A stretch of 6,488 nucleotides of DNA. Origin: G020351775 sp039588335. Its GTDB lineage: Bacteria; Gemmatimonadota; Gemmatimonadetes; Gemmatimonadales; GWC2-71-9. Within the stretch, counting starts at the first letter, position 1. Each line of letters begins with the position of its first letter. The notes beneath the pieces are model-generated. The model ran no database searches. It was given only the letters and a program-made list of their open reading frames with translations, and had not been told where the DNA came from. The stretch lies in NCBI GenBank assembly GCA_039588335.1, contig JBDGZZ010000235.1, positions 1-6,488 on the forward strand, given 5' to 3'. This document shows, piece by piece, positions 4,517-6,488 of this stretch. The position numbers and the translations under genes were made by a program.

Positions 4517-5508
4517 GAGTGTTGCCTCCCTTGCTGGTGATCCAACAGGAGAGCACGGTCGACCATCTTGGCGATCTGAATGTCTTGGACGGCGACCCCG
4601 GTCGAATCCACGATCGTGATCTGGTCCTCGCTCGTTCTCCCGATTGCGGGGTTCTTGATGACCTGGCCCAGTTCAAGTATGGAGCCTTCCTCGATCAGTC
4701 CTCTTTGAATGGCATGAGAGCATTCGCCGTGATGGCTGCACTGTGAAACGCTGTCCGCGACCACTAGATCCGCTTTTGCCAACAGCTCGGCTTCGAGTTC
4801 CTGCTTGCCGAGATCGTCGGACCCCATTGCGGTGATGTGAGTGCCTTCTTTCACTTGATCGGCTCGGATCAAGGGACTCCTGGCCGATGTGGTGGTGACG
4901 ATGAGATTGCACTGCGAAACCAGGTCATCCAGTGTCTCTGCCGCTTGGATATCCAAGCCCCAAGCCTGCACGCTCTCTGTCGCGCGAAGCTCCTCAATCA
5001 TCGCTTGCACCTTGGTCGAATTCCTACCCCAGATGAAGCAGCTTCTGCAGTCGACGACCGTCCGCAGCATTTTGAGTTGCATCCTCGCCTGCACGCCGGT
5101 TCCGACAATCCCGATGTGATGGATGGTTTTTGCCGCCAGGTGTTTCGCAGCGACCGCCCCCGCGGCAGCGGTGCGCATATCGGTGAGCCAGCACTTGTCC
5201 AACAGGATCAGCTTGAGTTCTCCGGTCTTTTGACTGAAAACCAGGAGCAAACCATCGCTGACCGGCAGGCCCAGCTTGGGGTTGTTGTAGAACCCGGATG
5301 CCATCTTCAGAACGTAGTATTCGTCACCGGATACGAAGCCGTACTTGATGTGAACGTCGCCTGGTGGGTCGTCAAAGTGCAAGAATCCGACCGGCGGGAC
5401 GTTCACCTTGCCTTCGGAATAGAGAGCAAACCCGGTCTCGATCTCCTGGATCAGCCGTGGGGTGTCTATTAGACGCTTGATCTCATCGAGTTTGAGTACG
5501 GTTGTCAC
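4513..5508 (-). CDS. Ornithine cyclodeaminase / mu-crystallin family enzyme (EutC-like)
   Basis: 331 residues from the GTG at 5508 (333 from the ATG at 5514), the usual size. Visible family features: the segment YYVLKMASGFYNNPKLGLP with Lys68, LTDMRTAAAGAVAAKHLA with Arg112, a Rossmann motif HIGIVGTGVQAR (131-142) for NAD(P), and MGSDDLGKQELEAELLAKAD with Asp231. These match the substrate and catalytic residues (Lys69, Arg112, Asp228) of P. putida ornithine cyclodeaminase. The family covers ornithine cyclodeaminases, ketimine/iminosuccinate reductases, alanine dehydrogenases and EutC of ectoine breakdown. The NPKLGLP and LTDMRTAAAGAVAA stretches look most like EutC, but substrate cannot be settled from sequence. 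The dehydratase-like partner starts within the stop codon (GTGA), as in eutB/eutC or bhcB/bhcD pairs, but is broken here. Cytoplasmic; a soluble NAD(P)-dependent enzyme. Confidence 0.85.
   Translation of the reverse strand: MTTVLKLDEIKRLIDTPRLIQEIETGFALYSEGKVNVPPVGFLHFDDPPGDVHIKYGFVSGDEYYVLKMASGFYNNPKLGLPVSDGLLLVFSQKTGELKLILLDKCWLTDMRTAAAGAVAAKHLAAKTIHHIGIVGTGVQARMQLKMLRTVVDCRSCFIWGRNSTKVQAMIEELRATESVQAWGLDIQAAETLDDLVSQCNLIVTTTSARSPLIRADQVKEGTHITAMGSDDLGKQELEAELLAKADLVVADSVSQCSHHGECSHAIQRGLIEEGSILELGQVIKNPAIGRTSEDQITIVDSTGVAVQDIQIAKMVDRALLLDHQQGRQHS
4525..4531 (-). promoter_or_regulatory. Ribosome binding site of the truncated dehydratase gene
   Basis: Minus-strand AGGGAGG, eight bases before the GTG at 4516 and inside the last codons of the cyclodeaminase gene. 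It is still intact although the gene it served is broken, which suggests recent decay. Confidence 0.6.
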
Positions 5509-5515
5509 CGGCATG

Positions 5516-5521
5516 CCTCCT
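5516..5521 (-). promoter_or_regulatory. Strong ribosome binding site that favours a GTG start
   Basis: Minus-strand AGGAGG lies only one base from the ATG at 5514 but seven bases from the in-frame GTG at 5508. Normal spacing therefore points to GTG as the true start, removing Met-Pro from the longer reading. Confidence 0.6.
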
Positions 5522-5669
5522 GTTGGTGGCGGCGAGCCCTTCTCGTTTCGTCGTGGTAACTCATCCGGGCCTCTCTCCCGCCACCCCCTTGCGCGTTTTT
5601 GGCACCGCTGACAGCAAGGAATCAACCCATCTTGCACTGAGATCAACCGCGGGGGCGAAAATGCCGGAG

Positions 5670-6488
5670 CTAATCGGCGGGAGGCCTCGCGTCGAACACC
5701 GATGGTTGCACCTCGACGCTTTCGCGGTAGCGACTGGCCTCTGAAATCAGGTCTTGCAGCACGTCCGGATGCTCGTCGCCGATATCGAAACGCTCCCCCG
5801 GATCGTGGCCGAGGTGGTAGAGAAGCGGCGGATCGTGCACAATTCGATCGGGCCCCATACCGTACTCGCCCTGAGTGATGAAGTGGGCCTTGAACCAGCC
5901 TTTTCGGATCGCGTAGAGCTCGTTGTAGCGGTAGAAGGGAACGACGTCGCGAGGGCTCGTGCCGGTGGCGAACAACACCGGGCTCAAGTCGAGTCCATCG
6001 ATGGAGCGATCGTCGGGTAGCTCCCCACCGCTGAGACCGACAGCGGTGGTGAAAACGTCCATCGTCGTGCCAAGATCCATTACCGTTGCTGGCTCGATCG
6101 TGCCGGGCCACCAGAACAGCGCCGGTACCCGCATCCCGCCGTCCCACGTCGTGCCTTTACCTTGATTCAGTAAACCCGCCGATCCGCCGTGCGTTCCGAA
6201 CACGAGCCACGGGCCGTTGTCGCTCGTGAACACGACGAGCGTACGCTCAGCGAGGTCGAGCGCCAGCAGCTTGTCGAGAACCTGCCCCGTACTCCAATCG
6301 ATCTCTTCGATCACATCACCGTAGATGCCGGCGGCGCTGCTACCGACGAACTCGCTCGAGCGAAACAGCGGTACGTGCGGCATCGAGTGCGGCAAGTACA
6401 GAAAAAACGGCTCGTCGCGATGCCGTTCGATGAAATCGAGCGCGCGCTCGGTGTAACGCCGCGTGATCGTCGTTTGTTGCGCCGGGCG
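5670..6488 (-). CDS. Arylsulfatase-type sulfatase, C-terminal part (runs in from right edge)
   Basis: Open from the window edge (frame beginning at 6488) to the stop at 5670; 272 residues are visible. The order matches type I sulfatases of the alkaline-phosphatase superfamily: TRRYTERALDFIERHRDEPF, FLYLPHSMPHVPLF (substrate-site histidines), IYGDVIEEIDWSTGQVLDKL, LVVFTSDNGPW (88-98 of the visible part, Asp and Asn as metal ligands), GKGTTWDGGMRVPALFWWPG (110-129, active-site lysine), then a C-terminal subdomain with LYHLGHDPGERFDI. The enzyme hydrolyses sulfate esters of glycans or small aromatics with a formylglycine made from Cys or Ser; that N-terminal C/S-x-P/A-x-R motif lies outside the window, as does any signal peptide. 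It is probably periplasmic or extracellular. About 160 bases separate it from the cyclodeaminase gene on the same strand. Confidence 0.88.
   Translation of the reverse strand, partial: RPAQQTTITRRYTERALDFIERHRDEPFFLYLPHSMPHVPLFRSSEFVGSSAAGIYGDVIEEIDWSTGQVLDKLLALDLAERTLVVFTSDNGPWLVFGTHGGSAGLLNQGKGTTWDGGMRVPALFWWPGTIEPATVMDLGTTMDVFTTAVGLSGGELPDDRSIDGLDLSPVLFATGTSPRDVVPFYRYNELYAIRKGWFKAHFITQGEYGMGPDRIVHDPPLLYHLGHDPGERFDIGDEHPDVLQDLISEASRYRESVEVQPSVFDARPPAD

Noticed and set aside
4837..5472. Plus-strand 211-codon frame
   Set aside because: It is antisense to the cyclodeaminase-family gene, which has conserved Rossmann and catalytic motifs.
5515..6147. N-terminal extension of the cyclodeaminase frame, and a possible fusion protein
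   Set aside because: The extension is an out-of-frame reading of the sulfatase gene, Arg-rich and without domain features; the RBS at 5516-5521 sets the true start.
1..6488. tRNA, rRNA, CRISPR array, insertion sequence or transposase
   Set aside because: I saw no regularly spaced repeats, no terminal inverted repeats with target duplication, no transposase motif and no cloverleaf-like segment. The truncated genes therefore cannot be tied to a specific mobile element.

Overview
The window is GC-rich bacterial chromosome. It probably comes from a Gram-negative organism that is not a proteobacterium. The main clue is at the left edge, where the first 58 codons of a SusD/RagB-type outer-membrane lipoprotein lie on the minus strand. 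SusD-like proteins are typical of Bacteroidota and their relatives. In a GC-rich genome this points to something like Gemmatimonadota, Rhodothermota or a neighbouring candidate phylum. An OmpA-type peptidoglycan-anchored lipoprotein and a sulfatase fit this picture. The lineage is inferred; nothing in the window proves it.

Layout from left to right. (1) 1-175, minus: 5' end of the SusD-like gene, running off the window. (2) 176-871: no confident intact gene. It holds a strong hairpin with a T-tract on the minus strand (271-316) and a minus-strand open frame without a start codon (436-714) that contains a calcium-loop-like Asp/Gly stretch, perhaps the decayed 3' end of a secreted protein. (3) 872-3102, plus: a two-gene operon with a 4-base overlap, a multi-pass UPF0104/LPG-synthase-TM 'flippase-like' membrane protein followed by a phospholipase-D-superfamily (cardiolipin-synthase-like) enzyme. 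(4) 3103-3503: a convergent intergenic region with a short remnant of a beta-lactamase-family serine hydrolase on the minus strand, two small inverted repeats and a degenerate 21-base tandem repeat. (5) 3504-4169, minus: an OmpA/YiaD-like lipoprotein with a glycine-zipper segment. (6) 4220-5508, minus: an intact ornithine-cyclodeaminase/mu-crystallin-family enzyme (EutC-like) translationally coupled to a truncated threonine-dehydratase-like gene (EutB-like), which stops after about 63 recognisable codons and has Thr in place of the PLP lysine. (7) 5670-6488, minus: C-terminal 272 residues of an arylsulfatase, entering from the right edge.

How the genes fit together: the plus-strand pair looks like a membrane phospholipid module, with the same gene pairing as ybhN and ybhO/clsB in E. 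coli. The minus-strand pair looks like an imino/amino-acid module of the eutB/eutC or bhcB/bhcD kind whose PLP partner is broken here. The SusD gene and the sulfatase could both serve polymer scavenging, but they lie about 5.5 kb apart and nothing in the window ties them together. The most notable overall feature is the amount of gene debris (truncated dehydratase, serine-hydrolase remnant, start-less frame on the left), which suggests repeated local rearrangement. I found no clear previously undescribed system.
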